7,930 nucleotides of DNA from positions 1-7,930 of the forward strand of contig JAISPK010000046.1 of assembly GCA_031274985.1 (NCBI GenBank), read 5' to 3'. The position numbers and the translations under genes were made by a program. Positions 1 through 4,773 of the stretch are shown piece by piece (position 1 is the first letter of the stretch; every line of letters begins with the position of its first letter). The notes under the pieces were generated by a model that was not told where the DNA came from, did no database searches, and saw nothing but the letters and a program-made list of their open reading frames with translations. This stretch comes from Coriobacteriales bacterium. GTDB lineage: Bacteria > Actinomycetota > Coriobacteriia > Coriobacteriales > UBA8131.

Positions 1-1
1 G

Positions 2-15
2 CCCGAGTAATCGGG
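2..15. repeat. small hairpin at the left edge
   Basis: CCCGA and TCGGG pair around the 4-nt loop GTAA, a perfect 5-bp stem. No T-tract follows, so I do not call it a terminator. It may be the remnant of a longer structure cut by the window edge. Confidence 0.3.
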
Positions 16-20
16 TCCCT

Positions 21-214
21 TCAGCACAAAAACGCAAAAATTTGTAAAAAATTCGATGAAACGCGAAGAATTTATTCGTGCCCAAAACAGCTATACAAAA
101 GAGCAAATTACTGACCAGCACTTTAACAAATAGACCAAAAACAGAACGATGCAGAGCTTCCAAAATCTTCGCGTTTCATCGAAATTTTTACAAAAAAAGA
201 GCTCTTTGTGCTGA
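21..214. repeat. 194-bp element with ~52-bp imperfect terminal inverted repeats (MITE-like or paired operator)
   Basis: The left arm (21-73) begins TCAGCACAAAAACGC and ends CGATGAAACGCGAAGAATTT. The reverse complement of the right arm (163-214) reads TCAGCACAAAGAGC... and then CGATGAAACGCGAAGATTT. The arms match closely at both ends (10 bp outermost; GATGAAACGCGAAGA innermost) and diverge in the A/T-rich middle. The 89-bp interior has no convincing gene. The 8-bp flanks outside the arms (13-20 and 215-222) do not match, so no target-site duplication is seen. The exact terminal symmetry suggests a miniature inverted-repeat element. A long cruciform, a bidirectional terminator, or two facing binding sites for one regulator are alternatives. 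It lies about 160 bp upstream of the nuclease-fold gene promoter. Confidence 0.6.
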
Positions 215-269
215 TTCGCACAAGCGACAGGCTGCGACAGGATGCTCAAGGGCACTCTTTGCGCTGATT
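201..269. repeat. direct repeat of a CTCTTTGYGCTGATT motif
   Basis: 201-216 (GCTCTTTGTGCTGATT) and 254-269 (ACTCTTTGCGCTGATT) agree at 14 of 16 bases, 53 bp apart. Read on the - strand they share TCAGC(A/G)CAAAGAG with the arms of the inverted repeat. The region therefore holds at least three TCAGCRCAAA copies: 21-30 (+), 205-214 (-) and 258-267 (-). Confidence 0.45.
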
Positions 270-342
270 TATGCGATTATCTGAACCATTGAGGCAATCA
301 GGCTTGTTGACACCTCAGGCGGCAAAGACATCTAAAAATCAA

Positions 343-377
343 ATGACATATAAAATAATAATGCTATACTAATAACA
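343..377 (+). promoter_or_regulatory. extended -10 promoter, start site predicted on the ATG (leaderless)
   Basis: ATGACA (343-348) is a fair -35. After a 16-bp spacer comes TATACT (365-370), preceded by TG at 362-363, giving an extended -10 TGnTATACT. A start 7 nt past the -10 falls on A377, the first base of the ATG. No Shine-Dalgarno sequence lies in the short CTAATAAC-like stretch before the ATG. Leaderless mRNAs are well known in Actinomycetota, so this arrangement is plausible; the start site itself is inferred. Confidence 0.6.
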
Positions 378-1339
378 TGAAGCTATACATCAGCCATCAG
401 TCAGCGCTCGAGTTTTGGAGAAAGCCAAAAGCCAAAGAGGCTCTGGGCAATAAGAGGGTGCAGATTGAGAGGCTTTCCGCAAAGCCCGCAGACGCAAAAG
501 GCCTCAGCGCCCATGAGTCCTTGGGTCTGGCCTTACCACTTCATGTTTTGGTTGGCAGTGATAATGCGCGAAAGGTCTCCAGGAGCCTGGTAAGCCACAT
601 CAGTACAAGAGAGTATCCGTGCGGGAGTTTTTTTCAAGCAGCCGACTGGCTTTTTATGAGCTCCCCTGAACTCTGCTTCGTGCAGATGGCCAGCGAGCTG
701 TCTTTGATTGAGCTTATTGTGCTCGGCTATGAGTTGTGCGGAGGCTATCGTTTAGATTGTGCGGAAGACTCAGAGCAGGGGTTTTGCTCCGCTCGTCCTT
801 TGACAAACGCTGCGCGACTGGGCTCTTATATAGCGAAGGCGGTGAGCCACAAGGGCCGTACAAATGCAGGCAAAGCGTTGCGACACATCGCCGACAATTC
901 AGCCTCGCCCATGGAAACAGCCCTGGCTTTGCTTTTGGGCCTGCCCTGCAAACTTGGTGGCTACGGCTTACCTGCACCACTCCTTAACTACCACGTAAAA
1001 CTCCCTGACACCATCAAAAAATCGCTCGGCAAAAACAAGCTGTTCGGTGACCTCTTTTGGCCAGACGCAAAACTTGATGTGGAGTATGACAGCGACTCCT
1101 GTCACACCGGGTCAGAGCAGATCAAAAAGGACGCAGTGCGAAGAAACGCGCTGATATCTCTGGGGATCACCGTGATAACCGTGTCGCGGATGCAGATAAA
1201 CAGCACGGCAGAACTACGCACAACTGCTGAGCAATTAAGCAAACAGCTCGGGGTGCGTCTGCGGGACCCAAAGGAGTTTTCTGCGCGCCATGCTTTGTTA
1301 CGGCAGCAACTTTTGCCCAGGGTATCGCTCAATAGATAA
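377..1339 (+). CDS. orphan protein with C-terminal DUF559/Vsr-like PD-(D/E)XK nuclease-fold domain
   Basis: This 320-residue soluble protein belongs, as far as I can tell, to a lineage-expanded actinobacterial family often labelled hypothetical, DUF559 or AbiEi-like. Residues 1-60 start MKLYISHQSALEFWR. Residues 96-124 contain SPELCFVQMA and LGYELCGGYR, and 177-204 contain SPMETALALLLGLP and GLPAPLLN. Residues 222-271 resemble the DUF559/Vsr core: GDLFWPD, then LDVEYDSDSCH, K250/K251, RRNAL, and GITVITVSR. Candidate acidic and basic active-site residues are D225, E236, D238, H243 and K251. No membrane segment or signal peptide is present. The gene stands alone, with no AbiEii-type toxin, methylase or helicase beside it, so a toxin-antitoxin or restriction role is unsupported. 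DNA binding or cleavage is an inference from the fold. The start is fixed by the promoter geometry and lacks an SD. Confidence 0.8.
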   Translation: MKLYISHQSALEFWRKPKAKEALGNKRVQIERLSAKPADAKGLSAHESLGLALPLHVLVGSDNARKVSRSLVSHISTREYPCGSFFQAADWLFMSSPELCFVQMASELSLIELIVLGYELCGGYRLDCAEDSEQGFCSARPLTNAARLGSYIAKAVSHKGRTNAGKALRHIADNSASPMETALALLLGLPCKLGGYGLPAPLLNYHVKLPDTIKKSLGKNKLFGDLFWPDAKLDVEYDSDSCHTGSEQIKKDAVRRNALISLGITVITVSRMQINSTAELRTTAEQLSKQLGVRLRDPKEFSARHALLRQQLLPRVSLNR

Positions 1340-1412
1340 CACCAGGCAGTTCGCTTGCTGATGATAGATGCCTGCAAAAATTGGCGTGAGGAGCTAGTTG
1401 TTTTGATAATGG
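1340..1412. other. non-coding stretch after the nuclease-fold gene
   Basis: CAGGCA (1343-1348) and TGCCTG (1369-1374) can pair around a 20-nt loop, but only CAAAAATTGG follows, with no T-tract. Termination here is therefore uncertain. No reading frame of interest is seen; an ATG at 1361 opens only a very short frame without a strong SD. Confidence 0.35.
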
Positions 1413-1425
1413 TATAGTAATAGTA
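1410..1425 (+). promoter_or_regulatory. extended -10 promoter for the 1679-2690 unit
   Basis: TGGTATAGT (1410-1418) matches TGnTATAnT. No good -35 stands 16-18 bp upstream, which is typical of extended -10 promoters. The surrounding ATAATGGTATAGTAATAGTAT strongly resembles ATAATGCTATACTAATAACAT at the promoter of the preceding gene. A start near 1425 would give a leader of about 254 nt before the ATG at 1679. Confidence 0.5.
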
Positions 1426-1463
1426 TTAATTACGAGAGCGCACAACGAGCTAATATACAATCA

Positions 1464-1501
1464 TGCCGCAAGCTTAACAACGGGGGTATCTTAATGCGGC
1501 A
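1464..1501 (+). ncRNA. leader hairpin 1 (bulged stem)
   Basis: TGCCGCA (1464-1470) pairs with TGCGGCA (1495-1501). The stem continues as TTAA (1474-1477) with TTAA (1491-1494) after a 3-nt bulge, AGC, leaving a 13-nt loop containing GGGGG. That makes 11 base pairs. No T-run follows, so it is not an intrinsic terminator. I could not match it to a known riboswitch class. Confidence 0.45.
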
Positions 1502-1516
1502 CACATCTCTTTAAGC

Positions 1517-1601
1517 CTGCTGTCTCGCAAAGTAAATATTGGTGGCTGAAAACCAAACTGCATAGGGTAGAAACAACAAAAAGAATTCTGAGACAGAGCA
1601 G
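1517..1601 (+). ncRNA. leader helix 2 enclosing an inner hairpin
   Basis: CTGCTGTCTC (1517-1526) can pair with GAGACA-GA-GCAG (1590-1601), ten base pairs interrupted by a 2-nt bulge. Inside lies a second hairpin, TTGGT (1539-1543) with ACCAA (1552-1556). This nested arrangement in a gene-free leader suggests a folded RNA. The fold is read by eye, without energy calculation or covariation. Confidence 0.4.
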
Positions 1602-1610
1602 ACAAAGCAC

Positions 1611-1625
1611 CTGCCCGGAGGGCAG
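1611..1625 (+). ncRNA. leader hairpin 3
   Basis: CTGCCC (1611-1616), loop GGA, GGGCAG (1620-1625): a perfect 6-bp GC-rich stem, 40 nt upstream of the SD of the surface-protein gene. The loop and 3' arm contain GGAGGG, an SD-like sequence buried in the stem. Confidence 0.45.
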
Positions 1626-1664
1626 AAAATAGGTAGGTTTGTGGCATCGCAAGCGCATTAAGAG

Positions 1665-1670
1665 AGAAGG
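1665..1670 (+). promoter_or_regulatory. ribosome binding site of the surface-protein gene
   Basis: AGAAGG stands 8 nt before the ATG at 1679. This supports that start over the upstream GTG at 1639, which is in a different frame. Confidence 0.6.
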
Positions 1671-1678
1671 TAGCACCC

Positions 1679-2413
1679 ATGACTTATATCTGCGGCAACG
1701 ACACCGAATTGGTCCTCGGGGCAACCGAGGATGTCATTGCGTCAGAAACGCCGGAAGAAGCCTTCGCATCGGCAAAGGCGAACAAGAGGCGAGCACGCAA
1801 AGCCATTTATTTTGCGATTATTATTTTTGTTTTAGCAGTAGCGGTCTTGATAACGGTGTTTTGGCATGCTGCCGCATTGACAAAACCTAGTGCGGCGACT
1901 CTTTACAACACAACACTCTCTCGCCCCGTGTCAAACAACCATGGATCTAAGCCAACGAGTGAGTCTGGCGCGCAAAGCGCCGCAGCCGCTTCTGGCAGCA
2001 TTGGTTCAGACAACGACACCTCTGCTAACGGCAGTAGCGGCGCCCCGGGCACCAACAATAGCAACAGCGGTGGAAGTACCGGTGGCGGCTCCGGTGGCAG
2101 TGGAGGAACCACCGGAGGAGGAAACGCCGGCAACGACCAGACTTGGCACCCTTCTTGGAGCGAACAGGTGTGGGTAGACACAAGCGGGTGGCAGAGTATA
2201 TTTGTCGCAGACAATCCAATATTTGAATCACATAGTATATGTAATACTTGTGAAGCAATCATTAGTGGTTTTGGAGCACAGCACATAATGGAGACACTCC
2301 ACACCGGCTATCACTCTGGATATGTCCAAGTCGGCACCGAGCCCGTCTATGAACAACAGTGGGTCACCAGCGGCTACTGGACCACCATCACACACCCCGG
2401 ATACTGGGGTTAA
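1679..2413 (+). CDS. bitopic surface protein: TM anchor, Gly/Ser-rich stalk, C-x2-C...H...H C-terminal domain
   Basis: This 244-residue protein has four parts. Residues 1-41 are a cytoplasmic segment, acidic at first and ending in KANKRRARK, a positive-inside anchor. Residues ~42-66 form one hydrophobic helix (AIYFAIIIFVLAVAVLITVF). Residues ~70-153 are a low-complexity Ser/Asn/Gly stalk ending in GGGSGGSGG-type runs. Residues ~155-244 are a Trp/Tyr/His-rich head. The head carries C188-x2-C191, H202, H208 and H212, a likely C2H2-type metal site. Around these lie VWVDTSGW (164-171), HTGYHSGYV and repeated GYW near the C-terminus. I recall similar CNxC...H...GYH heads on secreted Coriobacteriia proteins of unknown function, so surface display of a small Zn-stabilised domain is inferred. 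It is followed after 13 nt by a small membrane protein, probably co-transcribed. Confidence 0.8.
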   Translation: MTYICGNDTELVLGATEDVIASETPEEAFASAKANKRRARKAIYFAIIIFVLAVAVLITVFWHAAALTKPSAATLYNTTLSRPVSNNHGSKPTSESGAQSAAAASGSIGSDNDTSANGSSGAPGTNNSNSGGSTGGGSGGSGGTTGGGNAGNDQTWHPSWSEQVWVDTSGWQSIFVADNPIFESHSICNTCEAIISGFGAQHIMETLHTGYHSGYVQVGTEPVYEQQWVTSGYWTTITHPGYWG

Positions 2414-2418
2414 GGAGG
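2412..2418 (+). promoter_or_regulatory. ribosome binding site overlapping the upstream stop codon
   Basis: AAGGAGG overlaps the TAA (2411-2413) of the surface-protein gene and lies 8 nt before the ATG at 2427. It fixes that ATG as the start of the downstream gene, rather than an in-frame ATG at 2322 inside the previous gene, and points to translational coupling. Confidence 0.75.
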
Positions 2419-2426
2419 GCATTGCC

Positions 2427-2690
2427 ATGAATAAATATAGAGCATACTACAAGAAAACATTGAGGGAACTTCGCAGTGCTTATGCCGCCGCAGCTGCCGC
2501 CCATGCTTTACTCATTCTTTTGTTTGCCTTGAACGCGGTCACCTCGTTAGCAGACGGCTCCCCGGTGTTAGCTGCCATTTATGGCGCTATAGCTATTATA
2601 TGGGGAGTCTTTTTGTTCAGGGACATTAAAGACTATAGGAGGATCAAAGTCGAACAACATCTAGCTTATCTCGAGACCACGCTCTCGTAG
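2427..2690 (+). CDS. small two-helix membrane protein, unknown function
   Basis: This 87-residue protein is not recognised. Residues 1-17 are basic (MNKYRAYYKKTLRELR). Residues ~18-41 form a first helix with a six-alanine run (AYAAAAAAHALLILLFAL), followed by a short polar turn (LADGSP). Residues ~47-65 form a second helix (VLAAIYGAIAIIWGVFLF), and the tail is charged (RDIKDYRRIKVEQHLAYLE). Both ends should face the cytoplasm. The start is chosen from the strong SD overlapping the preceding stop codon. Its close coupling to the surface protein suggests the two act together at the membrane, for example as anchor and partner, but nothing shows an activity. Conservation of the gene pair in relatives would be the best evidence. 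Confidence 0.75.
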   Translation: MNKYRAYYKKTLRELRSAYAAAAAAHALLILLFALNAVTSLADGSPVLAAIYGAIAIIWGVFLFRDIKDYRRIKVEQHLAYLETTLS

Positions 2691-2757
2691 CGCTCCCTCT
2701 CGCTGCGCGCGCCCTGCCTCGCGCACACAAGAAACCCTTATCCTAATACGGGCGTCA
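2691..2757. other. short gap between transcription units
   Basis: TGCGCG (2704-2709) and CGCGCA (2719-2724) can pair. No T-run follows, so a terminator for the small membrane protein gene is not clear. Read-through into the next operon is possible. Confidence 0.3.
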
Positions 2758-2773
2758 TGCTAAAATAGGAGGT
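2758..2773 (+). promoter_or_regulatory. extended -10 promoter of the UPF0104-acpS-alr operon
   Basis: TGCTAAAAT (2758-2766) matches an extended -10, with only a weak -35 candidate (TTATCC, 2738-2743). A start near 2773 gives a ~34-nt leader. The SD TGAGGAG (2789-2795) stands 11 nt before the ATG at 2807. A second SD-like AGGAGG at 2767-2772 leads only to a TTG frame that stops after three codons. Confidence 0.5.
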
Positions 2774-2806
2774 CATCGCTTGGCTTTCTGAGGAGCTTAA
2801 CCCCGC

Positions 2807-3940
2807 ATGCAAGGCAGCAATCTGCGAAAACTCATCATTGGCGTCGTCATAATCATTGCTTTGGCCGTGGTGCTGCTGCGTGGCGACCAGCTCCTAGAGC
2901 TCATCGAAACCATGCAGCGCGGCTATCTCCCCCTGCTGTTGCTGGCGGTTGCAAGCCAGCTTGGCAAATACGTCAACCAGGCGTTTGCCTATGCCTATGC
3001 CTTTAAAACCGTGGGAGAAAAGCGCCGCGCGCGCGACACGCTCCCCCTGGTTTTTGGATCCTTTTTCATGAACACCATCGCCCCTTCATTCAACATGGCC
3101 GGAGCAGGACTGGTAATCGATGACTCGCGCCGCCGCGGCATCTCAACGGGCCACGCCACCAGCGCTGCGCTTCTCATGCAGATGAGTATCGAATCCGGCT
3201 TTCTCGTTATCATGATAGGCGGGTTCATCGTGTTGCAGCTTGCCGGCCACCTTGACCCACTTTGGCTCTTGATGCTGCTCTTTGTGGTGTTTTTGGTTGG
3301 CGGTATGGCAGGCATCATGGTGGTAGGGCGCAAAAACCCCGACCTGGTGGTCTCAATCCTGCAGCCGGTGGAGCGCTTTACCAACAACATCTCCAAGAAG
3401 GTTCGCAAAGGCAAAGAGCTCAACCCGTGGGCAAAAACACTGGTAAAGAATTTCTCTGAGGCTGCCGGCACCATTGGACAGAACCCCCGCAGGGCAGCCC
3501 TCGTTTTTCTCTTTTCAATCGGGGCCTCGCTTTGCGAGCTGCTCTGTTTTTGTCTCGTTGGTATGGCCTTTGGCCTTGACGCACCCAGCGCTCTCATCGG
3601 TGGCTACGTGGTGGCCACGCTCTTTGCGATGATCGCCATCACACCCCAGGGCATTGGTGTGGTGGAAGTGGCTACGGTTGCCTTGCTTGCAGCCTACGGC
3701 GTGTCCGGCTCCATCGGCACCGCCGTTGCCCTCACGTATCGCGGGCTGGTGTTTTGGATGCCTTTTACCATAGGCGCGGTGCTGATACACCGCACCAGGA
3801 GCTTCTCTGGCAAGCCCGAAAAAAAACAGCTCAAAGAGCCGCGGCATTCTCAGGCAGATCGCAGACTAAACGCGGGTGACCCCCACGAGCTCACGGCAGA
3901 GCAGCAAAATCAAACAGAAGAAGAGAAAGAGAACAGGTAA
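2807..3940 (+). CDS. LPG synthase TM-region / UPF0104 family integral membrane protein (flippase-like)
   Basis: This 377-residue polytopic membrane protein has about seven to nine hydrophobic segments, roughly residues 9-24, 41-63, 81-104, 117-147, 152-173, 228-255, 262-279 and 300-327. The conserved C-terminal signature of the family is clear: TPQGIGVVEVATVALLAAYG (279-298), then ALTYRGLVFWMPFTIGAVLI (308-327). The N-terminal FMNTIAPSFNMAGAG (87-101) corresponds to the first Pro/Gly-rich motif. The catalytic aminoacyl-transfer domain of MprF is absent, so it should not synthesise lysyl-PG. Related stand-alone proteins are thought to move or organise lipids, and the substrate here is unknown. 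The last ~50 residues (from RSFSGKPEKK) are a charged, probably disordered cytoplasmic tail. The acpS frame starts 5 nt after its stop, so the two are co-transcribed. Confidence 0.85.
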   Translation: MQGSNLRKLIIGVVIIIALAVVLLRGDQLLELIETMQRGYLPLLLLAVASQLGKYVNQAFAYAYAFKTVGEKRRARDTLPLVFGSFFMNTIAPSFNMAGAGLVIDDSRRRGISTGHATSAALLMQMSIESGFLVIMIGGFIVLQLAGHLDPLWLLMLLFVVFLVGGMAGIMVVGRKNPDLVVSILQPVERFTNNISKKVRKGKELNPWAKTLVKNFSEAAGTIGQNPRRAALVFLFSIGASLCELLCFCLVGMAFGLDAPSALIGGYVVATLFAMIAITPQGIGVVEVATVALLAAYGVSGSIGTAVALTYRGLVFWMPFTIGAVLIHRTRSFSGKPEKKQLKEPRHSQADRRLNAGDPHELTAEQQNQTEEEKENR

Positions 3941-3945
3941 CGCAG

Positions 3946-4773
3946 GTGGCAAAGCTTTCAAAGAAAAACGAGGACTTGCTCAAGGCGGTAAAACGGCAGG
4001 CATCGCGCGTACAGGGTCCTGCCGCACGAACCGGACAAACCGGACAAACCGCACTAGCCGGAGAAGCCGCACAAACCGCACAAACCGCACAAGCCGCACA
4101 AACTCAGTTTGCCAACAGCAAACCCGAGGCCACCTCAACGGTGGGCGTGGGCGTTGACATTGTAGAGATAGAGAGAATGGAACGCGCCCTTGAGCGCACA
4201 CCACGCATAGCAGAGAGGGTCTTTACCAGCGGCGAGCGCACGTACGCCTGGAGCAGGCCCCGACCTGCCGTGCAATACGCGTCATTCTTTGCGGCCCGCG
4301 AGGCAGTGCTCAAGGCTTTGGGCTGCGGCTTTGCTGAGGCCGGCTATCAGGACGTTGAGATCACGCACGACGACAAAGGCAAGCCGATAGTGCTCCTCCA
4401 CGGCAATGCCGCTCTCGTGGCCAGCCAGCAGGACATTGTTGAGATACAGATCTCGCTTTCGCACACCCATCACGTTGCGGTTGCTTCGGCTGTGGCCATC
4501 AAATCGCTGAGCGCTCCCTATAAAAACGAGACGCTCAGCCCCCTAGAAGAGCTCGCTCGCCAGTTCAAAGAGCTGCGATCCCTGTTGGATGACCTGGGTG
4601 TCAGCGCTATAATCGACAACGAAGAAGAAGAGGCCGGCAGCGACAGCCCCAGCAACGTAGAAGAGGCCGGCAACAACGACAACGTTGACGACTGCGAAAA
4701 CAACAACAACGAGCTTTTCCCGCAAGCAGGAGCAGAAATCAGCCCGGAAGTACAGGAGGTCGAGCATGAATGA
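3946..4773 (+). CDS. acpS: holo-[acyl-carrier-protein] synthase with long N- and C-terminal extensions
   Basis: AcpS transfers 4'-phosphopantetheine from CoA to the serine of apo-ACP, activating fatty acid synthesis. The family core spans residues ~66-188: VGVGVDIVEIERM with metal-binding D71, RVFTSGE (91-97), FAAREAVLKALGCGF with E119 and K123, DDKGKPIVLLHG, and SLSHTHHVAVASAVA. The usual enzyme is about 120-130 residues, while this frame has 275. Residues 1-65 are a basic start followed by a Q-T-G/A triplet repeat. Residues ~190-275 are a helical stretch (LEELARQFKELRSLLDD) and an acidic Glu/Asn/Asp-rich tail. The start is a GTG, 5 nt after the previous stop, with only a weak SD (AACAGG). 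In-frame GTGs at 4141 and 4147 would give a near-canonical N-terminus and cannot be excluded. The gene overlaps alr by 8 bp. Confidence 0.88.
   Translation: MAKLSKKNEDLLKAVKRQASRVQGPAARTGQTGQTALAGEAAQTAQTAQAAQTQFANSKPEATSTVGVGVDIVEIERMERALERTPRIAERVFTSGERTYAWSRPRPAVQYASFFAAREAVLKALGCGFAEAGYQDVEITHDDKGKPIVLLHGNAALVASQQDIVEIQISLSHTHHVAVASAVAIKSLSAPYKNETLSPLEELARQFKELRSLLDDLGVSAIIDNEEEEAGSDSPSNVEEAGNNDNVDDCENNNNELFPQAGAEISPEVQEVEHE
4026..4106 (+). repeat. 9-bp minisatellite inside acpS, nine units
   Basis: Consecutive 9-mers of the form ACAAACCG(G/C) run from 4026: ACGAACCGG, ACAAACCGG, ACAAACCGC, ACTAGCCGG, AGAAGCCGC, ACAAACCGC twice, ACAAGCCGC, and a decayed ACAAACTCA. The unit is a multiple of three, so copy-number change keeps the acpS frame and alters only the number of Q-T-(G/A) triplets. 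The array is also free of stops in other frames, which explains overlapping open frames there. Confidence 0.9.
4627..4672 (+). repeat. direct repeat in the acidic tail of acpS
   Basis: GAAGAGGCCGGCA occurs at 4627-4639 and again at 4660-4672, 33 bp (11 codons) apart and in the same frame, giving EEAG twice. Together with AAC/GAC-rich runs it suggests the tail grew by small in-frame duplications. Confidence 0.6.
4754..4760 (+). promoter_or_regulatory. ribosome binding site of alr inside the acpS end
   Basis: AGGAGGT lies 5 nt before the ATG at 4766, within the last codons of acpS, whose TGA is at 4771-4773. The 8-bp gene overlap and strong SD suggest translational coupling and rule out the longer frame that begins at 4685. 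Confidence 0.75.

Noticed and set aside
78..284. 68-codon open frame with a GTG start in the left intergenic region
   Set aside because: It lies across the right arm of the inverted repeat, has no SD, and its product is a basic, unpatterned peptide; AT-rich non-coding sequence explains it.
377..1339. AbiEi/AbiEii toxin-antitoxin system
   Set aside because: No nucleotidyltransferase-like AbiEii gene adjoins the gene, and a helix-turn-helix at its N-terminus is not evident.
1425..1514. Open frame beginning ATT at the predicted start of the 1413 promoter, about 29 codons
   Set aside because: The start codon is not normal, there is no SD, the peptide resembles nothing, and the stretch overlaps a good RNA hairpin. 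A decayed leaderless gene cannot be shown.
1425..1678. T-box or known riboswitch (GGTAGCACC near 1669; GCAAAG near 1527)
   Set aside because: The T-box bulge sequence and specifier stem are missing, and neighbouring bases do not fit a c-di-GMP-I or other consensus I can recall. Left as an unclassified leader.
1903..2304. 133-codon - strand open frame rich in Pro and Leu
   Set aside because: It is the complement of the Gly/Ser-rich stalk repeats of the surface protein.
2995..3597. 200-codon - strand open frame
   Set aside because: It is antisense to the clearly coding UPF0104 gene, with a composition typical of a shadow frame and no family motifs.
2807..3940. MprF lysylphosphatidylglycerol synthase
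   Set aside because: Only the membrane (flippase-like) part is present. The cytosolic aminoacyl transferase domain is missing and the tail is a short charged segment.
3876..4157. Frame encoding TNR/TSR repeats, overlapping acpS
   Set aside because: It is produced by the 9-bp minisatellite read in another frame; AcpS motifs prove the real frame.
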